DNA of 28,002 bases, from NCBI GenBank assembly GCA_964450125.1, contig CAYVDO010000058.1, positions 1 through 28,002 of the forward strand, in the 5' to 3' direction. This DNA is from JADJOY01 sp964450125 (GTDB taxonomy: Bacteria; JADJOY01). This document shows, one piece after another, positions 7,356 through 14,541 of the stretch (the stretch's first letter is position 1; every line of letters begins with the position of its first letter). The translations under genes and the position numbers were made by a program. The notes under the pieces are model-generated. The model saw only the letters and a program-made list of their open reading frames with translations. It ran no database searches and was not told where the DNA came from.

Positions 7356-8769
7356 GAGAAACTGTCAAATGTTGTGGATGAAGGCGTCGGTCAGGAGGCG
7401 CGCTTCTCCTTGGGTTGGTCGTCTCGTTCCTTTCGCACTCCGTCCTCGAACCTCACTCCGGCTCGCACTTGAGCGACGAGGTGCGGAGCGTTCACTCGGC
7501 GCCAACGTTGCTGCGACATCTCCAGCAGCTTGAAAGCCATGAGCAAGCCCTTCGCCCGTGAGCCAGCACCCTTCGTGACGCGCTGGCGAAGGCGCACGGT
7601 TGCGAACGACGACTCGATCGGGTTCGCGGTCCGCAGGTGAATCCAGTGCTCGGCCGGGAAATCGAAGTAGGCGAAGAGCTTCTCCCGGTCACGGATGAGC
7701 GAGTCGACCGCCTTCGGATACTTGGCGCCGTAGTCGGCGACGAACTGGTCGGCGGCCTTCTCCGCCGCGTCCCGCGTCTCGGCGTTCATGATCTCGTGGA
7801 GCGCTCGCTTCGCCTTCGCCTGCAAGCCCTGCGGCAGCTTGTCGAGCACGTTCGCGAGTCGGTGAACCCAGCACCGTTGCTCCTCGGTCTCGGGCCACAC
7901 CTCGCGGACCGCTGCCCAGAGCCCCAGCGCGCCGTCCCCCACCGCCAGTGCTGGAGCCTTCATGCCGCGCCGCTTGAGGTCACGCAGCAGCGTCGCCCAA
8001 CTCTCGGTGCTCTCACGGTAGCCGTCCTCGACGGCGATCAGCTCCTGGGTGCCATCGAGTCGAACGCCCAGGATCACGAGCGTGCACAAGCGCTCGTCCT
8101 CGAGCCGGATGCGGAAGTGCACGCCGTCCGCCCAGACGTACACGAAGTCCCGATCGGCGAGCGAGCGTTGGCGGAACGCCGCGTACTCCGCCTGCCACTC
8201 GTTGGTCAGGCGCGTGATCTGCGTCGCCGACAGTCCCGATGCCTTCGCGCCGAGCAGCGAACGCAACGCCGGCTCGAAGTCATTCGTCGACAGGCCGCGC
8301 AGGTACAGGATCGGGAGCACCTCCGCCACCTTCGGACTGCGGCGCATGTACGGCGGCAAGATCTCGCTGGTGAAGCGCTCGCGTTCTCCCTGGTCGTTGA
8401 CCCGACGGTCGTCCACACGCGGCGCCCGGAGCTCGACCGTCCCAGAACCCACGGTCACATGGCGAGCCTTCGCCTTGCCGTTGCGCACGACGAGCGCGCG
8501 TCCATCGGCATCCCGGTGGCTGCGGTAGCGCTCGATGTAGCTGTCGACCTCGACCTCGAGCGCCGCAGCCAACATCCGTCGCGCACCTTCCAGGGCGAGC
8601 TCGTCCAGCATGGTCGGTCCCGCGTGCTTCTCGTCCCTCGTCTCGACTACTCTCAACATCGGTGGCGTCTCCTCCCACCGGCCTGCCAGCCGGTGCCTCG
8701 GGTGTGGTCACCCTCGGAGGTTACGCCACCCTTCCTTCACCACCGATCCACAACATTCAGAGATAACTC
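7356..8769 (-). mobile_element. Complete IS256-family insertion sequence (1414 bp)
   Basis: The element begins and ends with GAG and has 24-bp imperfect inverted repeats (7356-7379 and 8746-8769; 16 of 24 match), sharing the core AATGTTGTGGAT. It is flanked by an exact 9-bp direct repeat GGCGCGAGG (7347-7355 and 8770-8778), the 8-9-bp target duplication expected for IS256. It contains one intact transposase on the minus strand. The perfect duplication suggests a fairly recent insertion. It landed next to an older IS1595-type remnant and about 120 bp from the ATPase/PIN/ligase cassette. Confidence 0.93.
7391..8659 (-). CDS. IS256-family transposase
   Basis: The 422-residue protein is full length for the family. 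It has a DDE catalytic triad at Asp178 (YVWADGVHF), Asp242 (VGDGALGLW) and Glu349 (NPIESSFATVRLR), with the family's C-2-H element QRCWVHRLANVLDKLP between the second Asp and the Glu. The N-terminal part (LEVEVDSYIERY, VRNG, ELRAPRVDD) is the DNA-binding region typical of IS256. A strong Shine-Dalgarno (GGAGGAG) sits about 9 bases before the ATG at 8659. No frameshift or stop is seen, so it is probably active. It occupies nearly the whole element. Confidence 0.97.
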   Translation of the reverse strand: MLRVVETRDEKHAGPTMLDELALEGARRMLAAALEVEVDSYIERYRSHRDADGRALVVRNGKAKARHVTVGSGTVELRAPRVDDRRVNDQGERERFTSEILPPYMRRSPKVAEVLPILYLRGLSTNDFEPALRSLLGAKASGLSATQITRLTNEWQAEYAAFRQRSLADRDFVYVWADGVHFRIRLEDERLCTLVILGVRLDGTQELIAVEDGYRESTESWATLLRDLKRRGMKAPALAVGDGALGLWAAVREVWPETEEQRCWVHRLANVLDKLPQGLQAKAKRALHEIMNAETRDAAEKAADQFVADYGAKYPKAVDSLIRDREKLFAYFDFPAEHWIHLRTANPIESSFATVRLRQRVTKGAGSRAKGLLMAFKLLEMSQQRWRRVNAPHLVAQVRAGVRFEDGVRKERDDQPKEKRAS

Positions 8770-8778
8770 GGCGCGAGG
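8770..8778. repeat. Right target-site duplication of the IS256 element
   Basis: GGCGCGAGG, identical to 7347-7355. Confidence 0.9.
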
Positions 8779-8901
8779 TCTCTACGGTCGCCTATGATCT
8801 CCGTCCGTGTTGGGTGTCGCGTCGATCGTGCTTGACTAGCCGTCCCTCGTCGGCCTAGTGCGTTTCGCACAGCGCCAAGATCCCGAGTCGAGAGGGACGA
8901 A

Positions 8902-9642
8902 TCACGGACGACCGGTTCGGCCGGTGTGATGGAGCTCAGGTCCTGACCGGGAGAGCGGATCGTTCGAAACGAGACGATTGACCTCTAGCGGACGCTTCGA
9001 CCAATGCTCGGCGATAGCCTGGACAAACTCCGGGCGTACGAGTTTGGCCCGCGCGACGAGGCGACCTGCTTGTTCGCGGCGGATGTAGACACCTTCGGCA
9101 GGGCCCCTCGCGAGAGCCGACGAGTCGAGTAATAGCTTAAGGTCGTTGAGAGTTACCCGGCCCTCGGCGCGCTGCGGTACCACTTCGATCTCGAGCGACC
9201 GAGCCAGAGTATTTCGTCGAGCGATATCCCAAAACTCGGTGCAACTTCTGTCATACACATCGAATGCGAGAAACCAATCAGGGAGGTGGGTGTAATGGAC
9301 GCTGTGAGTGGCGTAACACCATTCGCCAAACAGGATCAGATCGGATCCGAGCGCCGCGGTTAGTGCGTAGCGCCGCGTTGATAGCCAACGCTTGAGCGGC
9401 TTCCATTGTCCAGGCGCAGTATCGAGATCCAAGTAGCTGCCACGGTTCTGGGCGCGGAGGATGCCATCGGGGCTCACCGAGAACCCGATGTTGGCGCCGT
9501 CCACCTTTTCCTCGACGATGACGTCGTGGGTGAGAAACTCGCGCATTTCGTGCGGGGCAAGAACTTTGTCGTCGCGCGGTCTGCCGTGGCCAAGCCAAAC
9601 GAGGTGCGGCGTGTGAGGGAACCGAAAGAAGGTGGCCATCAT
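8902..9642 (-). CDS. RNA ligase family protein (nucleotidyltransferase domain)
   Basis: The 246-residue protein carries the covalent nucleotidyltransferase motifs of ATP-dependent RNA ligases (Pfam RNA_ligase type). Motif I is EEKVDG with the AMP-accepting Lys46, the RAQNRG block is at 63-68, motif III is LFGEWCY (104-110), motif IIIa is WFLAFDVYD (123-131), motif IV is AEGVYIRRE (182-190) and motif V is ARAKLVRPEF (197-206). It would seal 5'-phosphate to 3'-hydroxyl RNA ends. There is no obvious C-terminal accessory domain, as in the small stand-alone bacterial ligases. The start ATGATG overlaps the stop of the PIN gene by 4 bp, so it is the last gene of a three-gene cassette. Its GC content looks lower than its surroundings. 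Substrate unknown; RNA repair within the cassette is inference. Confidence 0.85.
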   Translation of the reverse strand: MMATFFRFPHTPHLVWLGHGRPRDDKVLAPHEMREFLTHDVIVEEKVDGANIGFSVSPDGILRAQNRGSYLDLDTAPGQWKPLKRWLSTRRYALTAALGSDLILFGEWCYATHSVHYTHLPDWFLAFDVYDRSCTEFWDIARRNTLARSLEIEVVPQRAEGRVTLNDLKLLLDSSALARGPAEGVYIRREQAGRLVARAKLVRPEFVQAIAEHWSKRPLEVNRLVSNDPLSRSGPELHHTGRTGRP

Positions 9643-10163
9643 CCCATCTTCGCTTCGTGCTTCTTCGCGATCTCTTGCTCACAAAGAAATGCGATCGTCA
9701 CGCCACACCTCGCGAGCGAGCCTTGCCACCCCCACCATTTGCTGTCGAAAGACTGAAGAATCGGTGGGTGTTCGGCGTGCGCCGCCGCTACGGCGAGGAA
9801 CTTCCGGTCAGATCGATCGTAGATCACGCCGCCGGCCGCGGCGGGCAGCTCTTCGAAGTCTTCCTGGTCCTCTGCTTTCGGCGTGATGGTCACCCGAGTG
9901 ACCTTCTGTCCTCCCCACTCGTGGGTGAGAAGCCACTTGAGGAACGCGTCGCCTGGTCCAGGTTGTCCTTTTGCGCTGAGGTTGGCTCGGTATTCCGATA
10001 CGATGCGATTCCCGTCGTCGACGAAGACATGGCCGCTCTTCATGACGGCCTGCAATGCCTTTGCGCTGGCCACCACGCACGAGGTCGGAGCACCCGCATT
10101 GGCGCCATTAGCGGTTGTGGCGACATTCGTATCGACGACGCACCTGAGAGGCATCGCCGTCAC
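9639..10163 (-). CDS. PIN-like domain protein (predicted ribonuclease)
   Basis: The 174-residue protein opens with CVVDTNV, the first-strand aspartate (Asp11) of PIN nucleases. It has further acidic residues at typical spacings: Glu57 (RIVSEY), Asp116/Asp119 (YDRSDRKFLAVAAAH) and Asp140 (QSFDSKWW). These could form the metal site used for single-stranded RNA cleavage. The match is by pattern, so PIN-like is the safe call. GTG 10163 overlaps the ATPase stop (GTGA) and has GAAGG six bases upstream; ATG 10154 is a possible alternative. Its stop overlaps the ligase start. Unlike VapC toxins it has no small antitoxin gene; an ATPase precedes it and a ligase follows, suggesting ATPase-controlled cleavage. 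Confidence 0.75.
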   Translation of the reverse strand: MTAMPLRCVVDTNVATTANGANAGAPTSCVVASAKALQAVMKSGHVFVDDGNRIVSEYRANLSAKGQPGPGDAFLKWLLTHEWGGQKVTRVTITPKAEDQEDFEELPAAAGGVIYDRSDRKFLAVAAAHAEHPPILQSFDSKWWGWQGSLARCGVTIAFLCEQEIAKKHEAKMG

Positions 10164-11557
10164 GACCGACCTTCACTCTGGCTCCGTCTTCCCTGTGCCT
10201 CGGTGCGGGCAACGAGATCGGCCATTTCGTCGCCGAAGAAGTTGTCGGGCCAGTTCCTGATGTTGCCGAAGAGATCTACATCGAGCGCCTCGATTCGCGC
10301 TTCCGAGCCCTCGGTATGGATGAAGTACAGACTAGCGTCATCGTTTGAGAGCTCTTCCTCGGCAATCCGACGCTGCAGTCGCCGGAGGAAGTGCTCGGAG
10401 TGGCTCTCGATGATGAATTGGCAGTCGCGTGGAGCTGCTCCCTCCCGTGCGCGAATGGCATCGACGAATAGATCCGCAAGATCGGCCTGCACGCGCGGGT
10501 GTAGATGGACCTCCGGCTGCTCGAAGATGACGATCGAGCGTCTCGGCACGTAGAGGCATTCCACGATGACGGGCAGTACCTGGCTCACGCCAAACCCGAC
10601 GTCGGTCAGCTTGACCTCCGGAAGCTTCGGGCTGGTGCGGACGAGCACTTCGTACTCCTTGCGGTGCTGCCCAAGCGGCTTCACCTGGAAGTCATGGATG
10701 AGCCCCATCGCCTCAAGTCGCGTCGCGACGAGCTCCGGGAGCGGCTTCGTCTTCTGTTTCGGCTTCCAGTTGAAGGTCCGATCCTTGGCCGCCAGGATGG
10801 CTTCGACGGCGCGCTCGCCCTTGACGCCCACGTGATCGGGGATCTCTCCGGACCAGAGGTAAAGGCGCTTTGGGTACTCACGCAGTGGGCCGACGTAGAA
10901 GACGCTCTTGAGCAAGCGCTCGAGCTCGAGTACGAAGTCCGAGGCGAAGGCCGCATTCTGGTAATATGCCGCCACCTCGTCAGGGAAGCCGTAGAACCGG
11001 AGCGGTTCAGGGAGCGCCCATGCTCGACCGGGGTGTCGCGTGAGCGGGTATGGGTGGGAGACGAGCTCGAACTCGGGTTTCTTCCGCGCCTTCTTGCCCT
11101 CCGTCTTTTCGACGACCGCCAGCTCGACAACGGATTGGCCGTTCTCGCGCAATGCGTACCGGAAGGTGGTGGTCCTTGGCTGATGCTTCTCGTCGGCGGA
11201 AAGGCTTGCGGAGAACTCAAGGTGATCGCCGGCATAGTCCTGACCGCTGAGCGGATCGCGGACCACAAGCGACTGATTGAGCGACCAGCCAAGGGTAAAT
11301 TCGACTGGACGAGACACGTCGTGGCCGTGAACGACGTCGTCGAAAGTCCCGGCATCCACAAGGGTACGACTATCGCCGAGATGCAGGGCTCGCTGGCGAT
11401 CGGGTGACTCGGCCGTCTGTTTCAGCAAGAGCAGAAGTTGGGGAATGCTCGTTTTCCCGGCACTGTTCGTGCCAAAGAGGACGGTGAGCGGCGCGAGTCG
11501 AATGTCGCCCGAGTCATTCCAAGCCTTAAAGTTCTTGATCCGCAATTTCGTCAGCAT
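10160..11557 (-). CDS. AAA/SMC-like ATPase with DUF3696-type C-terminus
   Basis: The 465-residue protein starts LRIKNFKAW and has a Walker A GTNSAGKT (29-36), an ABC-like signature region VGFGVSQVLP (about 320-329), a Walker B SIVIFEQPEVHLHP (about 341) and an H-loop FIIESHSEHFL (about 381-391). The C-terminus GNIRNWPDNFF (about 431-441) is the mark of DUF3696/COG4938-type ATPases, relatives of the OLD and Septu ATPases. Such ATPases often control an effector encoded next door; here that would be the PIN-like protein, coupled by a GTGA overlap. I prefer ATG 11557 (GGAG nine bases upstream); GTG 11611 adds 18 residues. It sits one base after the stop of a short upstream ORF. This is the sensor or motor candidate of the cassette. 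Confidence 0.88.
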   Translation of the reverse strand: MLTKLRIKNFKAWNDSGDIRLAPLTVLFGTNSAGKTSIPQLLLLLKQTAESPDRQRALHLGDSRTLVDAGTFDDVVHGHDVSRPVEFTLGWSLNQSLVVRDPLSGQDYAGDHLEFSASLSADEKHQPRTTTFRYALRENGQSVVELAVVEKTEGKKARKKPEFELVSHPYPLTRHPGRAWALPEPLRFYGFPDEVAAYYQNAAFASDFVLELERLLKSVFYVGPLREYPKRLYLWSGEIPDHVGVKGERAVEAILAAKDRTFNWKPKQKTKPLPELVATRLEAMGLIHDFQVKPLGQHRKEYEVLVRTSPKLPEVKLTDVGFGVSQVLPVIVECLYVPRRSIVIFEQPEVHLHPRVQADLADLFVDAIRAREGAAPRDCQFIIESHSEHFLRRLQRRIAEEELSNDDASLYFIHTEGSEARIEALDVDLFGNIRNWPDNFFGDEMADLVARTEAQGRRSQSEGRS

Positions 11558-11558
11558 C

Positions 11559-11714
11559 TCAGTTGTCTCCACTAGGCTGTGCGATAGCGGTCTGTAGGTG
11601 AGCTGCGCCACAACGCGGTCGTCGATCGGTTGAAGTCGGCTGCGTCGGAAGATCGACCGTCGCGATCCGATCGAGGATACGACGATGGAGCGCGAGGGCG
11701 TCGGGGGGCAGCAC
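11559..11714 (-). other. Short ORF or gene remnant just upstream of the ATPase
   Basis: A minus-strand frame too short for routine calling runs from GTG 11714 to TGA 11559, one base before the ATPase ATG (TGAGATG), for 51 codons. The frame stays open back to a TAG at 11760-11762. The upstream part reads LPDYARLPPEWVPCVLPPDA followed by LALHRRILDRIATVDLP, which looks protein-like and has mostly G/C third bases. No ATG or Shine-Dalgarno is seen. It could be a decayed fourth cassette gene, a leader peptide or chance. The rest of the 289-bp gap up to 11900 shows nothing else I can support. Confidence 0.25.
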
Positions 11715-11900
11715 GCACGGTACCCATTCTGGGGGAAGTCTCGCGTAATCGGGGAGCCCCTACCAGAGGTCAGCCTCCCAGGACGCTCATCGAGGTGCTC
11801 ATGTGCGGGGGTTGCGAAACAAAGCCAGTCCCATTGCGGGTCCGATGCAGCGCTTGGAGACCATCGCGTGGAGCGGTCGTCGGGATGCGCGTTCGGCGAC

Positions 11901-12893
11901 TCAGCGCAGCGCGGTTGCGGCGCTGCGCAAGACGTCGAGAACGTCGAAGACGCGTGCCAGGTATTGCTCGCGCACCCGAAAGTTACCCGCCTCGCCGTGC
12001 AGCTCCTTGCCGAGCGCCGTCAGAAACCGATCGAGCCGGCGCCGGTGGAAACCCGTGCGCGCCAAGAGCGGATCGATCACGATCCACGCCAACGCCGTGA
12101 CCACGCCGACTCCCGCCATCAGCGCCCCGGTGGTGGCAGCCAAGAGCGCCGCCGAAGCCGTCGCGGGAAAAAGACCGTAGTAGATCGAGCCGAGCGCCGG
12201 CCCGAGCGCAAAGTTCGCGAGGGCCACTTGCTGGGCAATGGCCGCAGCGGCAGCACCGCCTGCGGACACCGCTCCCGGCGTGGCCTTGTCGAAGAGCGCC
12301 ACACCGAGCCCCAGGCTGAGCACGCTGCCCGCCAGATCGGAAACCCCCACGCGGGTCTTCGCGTACTCGGCGAGATTCCGCTCCAGAATCGGGCGCAGAT
12401 CGGCGCGGGACGCGTGGCGGCCGATCTCGGCCAGGTACCGCTCGCACGGCTCCACGATCTCGGGCTCGCGCAGGATCGCGTCGAGAAGCGCGTCGCGCTC
12501 GGACACACGTCCGCCTTCCGCGTACGGCAGCTCGAGCAGCTCCGAGTGAACGCGCCAGCGGATCTCGCGCTCGAGCGCCGTCGGGATGCCGAGCGGTACG
12601 CGACCGAGCCGCTCGCCGACGCGTTGCGCACCCACTCGTCGCGCCACGGCGCCCACTCCGTGGAGCACGACCGCCGGTGGGGCGAGCAGCAGGTTGAGCG
12701 GGTACTTGTAGAAATCGCGAACGAAGGTGCGTTTCGTGAGCGCCCACGACGACGCGAGCGAGAACGAGCGCTCCACGAACTCGGGCACCTTGCGACGGCG
12801 ATCGGCGATGTACGCGTCGATGGCGCGGTCGATGGCCACCGCGATCGCCTCGCGGGGCACGGCGGGATCGGCGGCACGCGGGTCCACGCGCAC
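11901..12893 (-). CDS. Conserved hypothetical membrane-associated protein (DUF6635-like)
   Basis: The protein is about 330 residues. The N-terminal part (REAIAVAIDRAIDAYIADRR, FVERSFSL, RDFYKYPLNLLLAPPAVVL) resembles a family of hypothetical proteins with an amphipathic region next to the membrane (DUF6635-like, moderate certainty). The C-terminal half holds Ala/Gly-rich hydrophobic stretches (VSAGGAAAAAIAQQVALANF and ALLAATTGALMAGVGVVTAL), likely two or three membrane helices. It ends in a basic helix (FHRRRLDRFLTALGKEL). The start is uncertain: GTG 12893 was chosen because the conserved part begins soon after and longer starts run into the repeat array, but no Shine-Dalgarno is evident. It stands alone, with no functional clue. 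Confidence 0.65.
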   Translation of the reverse strand: MRVDPRAADPAVPREAIAVAIDRAIDAYIADRRRKVPEFVERSFSLASSWALTKRTFVRDFYKYPLNLLLAPPAVVLHGVGAVARRVGAQRVGERLGRVPLGIPTALEREIRWRVHSELLELPYAEGGRVSERDALLDAILREPEIVEPCERYLAEIGRHASRADLRPILERNLAEYAKTRVGVSDLAGSVLSLGLGVALFDKATPGAVSAGGAAAAAIAQQVALANFALGPALGSIYYGLFPATASAALLAATTGALMAGVGVVTALAWIVIDPLLARTGFHRRRLDRFLTALGKELHGEAGNFRVREQYLARVFDVLDVLRSAATALR

Positions 12894-13010
12894 AACATGC
12901 CACACGCTGGGCCGCGTCCGCGCGACTACGGCTCGCGCAGACGCCTCCGTTGCCCTCCTCCTGATGGGCGGCTGAAACGGGTGCGCGCCGTCTAGCGCAG
13001 ACCGTCGGCT

Positions 13011-13249
13011 CGGGGTGGGGCTCCCCAAAAACGCGCTGCTTGCGAATGGAGGGGCTGGAACAACACACGATCGCTCATGGCGACGGCCGAGCCGCGCACC
13101 GGGCTCTACGCGTGCCGTCCATCCCGCCGCGAGCCAGTGGCGAGCCGCGAGCGATGCGACGCGACTCGGGTGGGTCCCGGCGCGGCTTGGCCGCGCTGGG
13201 CGGGGGCTTGAAAAGCCCCCCGAGGAAACGCCGACAGGCTGCTACGCTG
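13011..13249 (+). repeat. Structured intergenic repeat array 2 (one decayed and one full unit)
   Basis: This fills most of the gap between the DUF6635-like gene and the phosphatase gene. A decayed unit starts at 13011 (CGGGGTGGGG.., GGGGCTGGAACAACACAC). A well-kept unit follows about 155 bp later. Its hairpin A at 13176-13200 (CCCGGCGCGGC-TTG-GCCGCGCTGGG) is fully paired, allowing one G-T wobble, and hairpin B is GGGGGCTT-GAA-AAGCCCCC. As in array 1 the last unit ends in GAGGAAAC and then CGACAGGC..TACGCT, directly before a gene start. Orientation is the same as arrays 1 and 3. Confidence 0.85.
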
Positions 13250-13254
13250 CGCGC

Positions 13255-13758
13255 ATGGTGCCGATCATCTGGTACGACGACGTCGGGAGCCTCGCGCCTG
13301 GGCGTCTCGGCACGTCCGGATGTCCCGGAACCTATCGTGGTCTCGACGCCGACCTCGCCAGCCTGACCGAGAGCGGGGTGCGATCGATCTTCTGCTTGCT
13401 CGAGGATCGCGACTTTCGCGCGTGGGGCGTACCCAAGCTCCTGGACGCGTACTCGCGCGCGCGCTTTCGCGTCCATCGCCATCCGATTCGCGATTTCGGG
13501 GTGCCCACCCTCGACGCCATGACGCGGGCGATCGACGAGCTCGAGACGAACTTGCGCGGCGGCGGCACGGCACTGGTCCACTGCGCCGCCGGAATCGGCC
13601 GCACGGGCACGGTCACGGCGTGCTTGCTGGTGCGCCACGGGCTCTCGGCGCGCCAAGCGATCCACGCGGTCCGCGCCCATCGTCCCGGCTCGCTCGAGAA
13701 TTGGGACCAAGAGACCTTCGTCTACGACTTCGCGGCGCTCGGCGGCGAGTCTCCATGA
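13255..13758 (+). CDS. Dual-specificity/tyrosine phosphatase-like protein
   Basis: The 167-residue protein has the cysteine-phosphatase loop HCAAGIGRTGT with catalytic Cys110 and Arg116 (CX5R), and Asp80 (HPIRDFGVP) well placed as the general acid. Overall length and order match small bacterial DSP/PTP proteins that dephosphorylate protein tyrosine/serine or small phosphorylated molecules. ATG 13255 follows only 5 bp after the end of repeat array 2; a longer start would translate the repeat. No good Shine-Dalgarno is visible, apart from GAGGAAAC of the repeat 30 bp upstream. Its stop overlaps the CPBP gene start (ATGA), so the two are co-translated. Confidence 0.88.
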   Translation: MVPIIWYDDVGSLAPGRLGTSGCPGTYRGLDADLASLTESGVRSIFCLLEDRDFRAWGVPKLLDAYSRARFRVHRHPIRDFGVPTLDAMTRAIDELETNLRGGGTALVHCAAGIGRTGTVTACLLVRHGLSARQAIHAVRAHRPGSLENWDQETFVYDFAALGGESP

Positions 13759-14465
13759 CGCTCACGTGGGACGCCCCACCACCGCGCCCCAAACCGAGCT
13801 GGAGCGTGCGGCTGCCGCTCGAGCTCCTCGCCTTCGCGCTCCTGGCCCAGATGCTGGCCGCGCAAGCGCTGCTTCCCGAAGGCGGAAGGCTCGCGGGCTG
13901 GCGCATCGCCGTACCGATCTCGGCGAGCTACCTGCTCTTGCTCGCGTTCATCCGCGTGAGCGCGCGGGCGCGCTTCGGCGTGCCGCTGCGCGAGCTACCG
14001 GGATTCGGCGCGACCACGCGCCGCCGGCGTTGGTTGGGAATCGCTGTGGGCGTCGCGCTCTACGGCTTCAATCTCGCGTTCGCGAGCGTGGTCGAGCTGG
14101 GTGTCGAAAAAACCGACCTCTACCATGCCGTCGGCGGTTACACAGATCTGCTGGCGCTCGTGATCCCGGTGGCGGTGCTCGCACCGGTCTTCGAGGAGAT
14201 CCTGTTTCGCGGCTTCTTCTACGGCGCCTTCGAGCGCCACGGCCGCGGGGTGGCGATCGGGCTCAGCGCGCTGATCTTCGGGGTGGTCCACCTCTTCACC
14301 TACGCCAACGCACCGCTGGCGGTGGTCCCCGTGTTCGCCGTCGGCCTCGCCAACGGCTGGCTTCGCGATCGGACCAACGCCCTCGACGCCTGCATCACGA
14401 GCCACGCCGCGTTCAACCTCCTCGGCCTCGCCTCGTGGGCCGCCCAGCTCGCGGCGAACGGGTGA
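13755..14465 (+). CDS. CPBP family intramembrane glutamic endopeptidase
   Basis: The 236-residue membrane protein has the CPBP (CAAX protease and bacteriocin-processing, Abi) signature. Motif 1 is FEEILFRGFFYGAFER with Glu147-Glu148 and Arg152, motif 2 is FGVVHLFTY with His179, and motif 3 is ITSHAAFNLLG with His217 and Asn221. About six hydrophobic helices are visible. Family members cleave membrane-embedded prenylated or precursor peptides, though most bacterial substrates are unknown. The start ATG overlaps the phosphatase TGA by 4 bp. The pair may form a small signalling or maturation unit; the link is inferred from coupling only. Confidence 0.92.
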   Translation: MTLTWDAPPPRPKPSWSVRLPLELLAFALLAQMLAAQALLPEGGRLAGWRIAVPISASYLLLLAFIRVSARARFGVPLRELPGFGATTRRRRWLGIAVGVALYGFNLAFASVVELGVEKTDLYHAVGGYTDLLALVIPVAVLAPVFEEILFRGFFYGAFERHGRGVAIGLSALIFGVVHLFTYANAPLAVVPVFAVGLANGWLRDRTNALDACITSHAAFNLLGLASWAAQLAANG

Positions 14466-14541
14466 GAATCCCGCGCGCTTGACGTCGTGGGCAGTGGCGC
14501 GCACATTCGCGCGCCTTCACGTTCTCACGCATCTCGCCGCC

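Noticed and set aside
8858..8870. Small hairpin GTGCG-TTT-CGCAC downstream of the RNA ligase as a terminator
   Set aside because: Only a 5-bp stem with no T-run in the ligase direction; too weak to call.
9639..10163. Classic VapBC toxin-antitoxin locus
   Set aside because: The PIN-like protein has no small DNA-binding antitoxin partner; its neighbours are an ATPase and an RNA ligase.
9657..11407. Plus-strand ORFs (about 300 residues) opposite the ATPase/PIN/ligase cassette
   Set aside because: They are shadows of the minus-strand genes, which carry clear motifs and coupled start/stop junctions.
13015..13254. N-terminal extension of the phosphatase through repeat array 2
   Set aside because: The added residues are repeat-derived (GLEKPPEETPTG type) and lie outside the phosphatase fold; ATG 13255 gives the normal family length.
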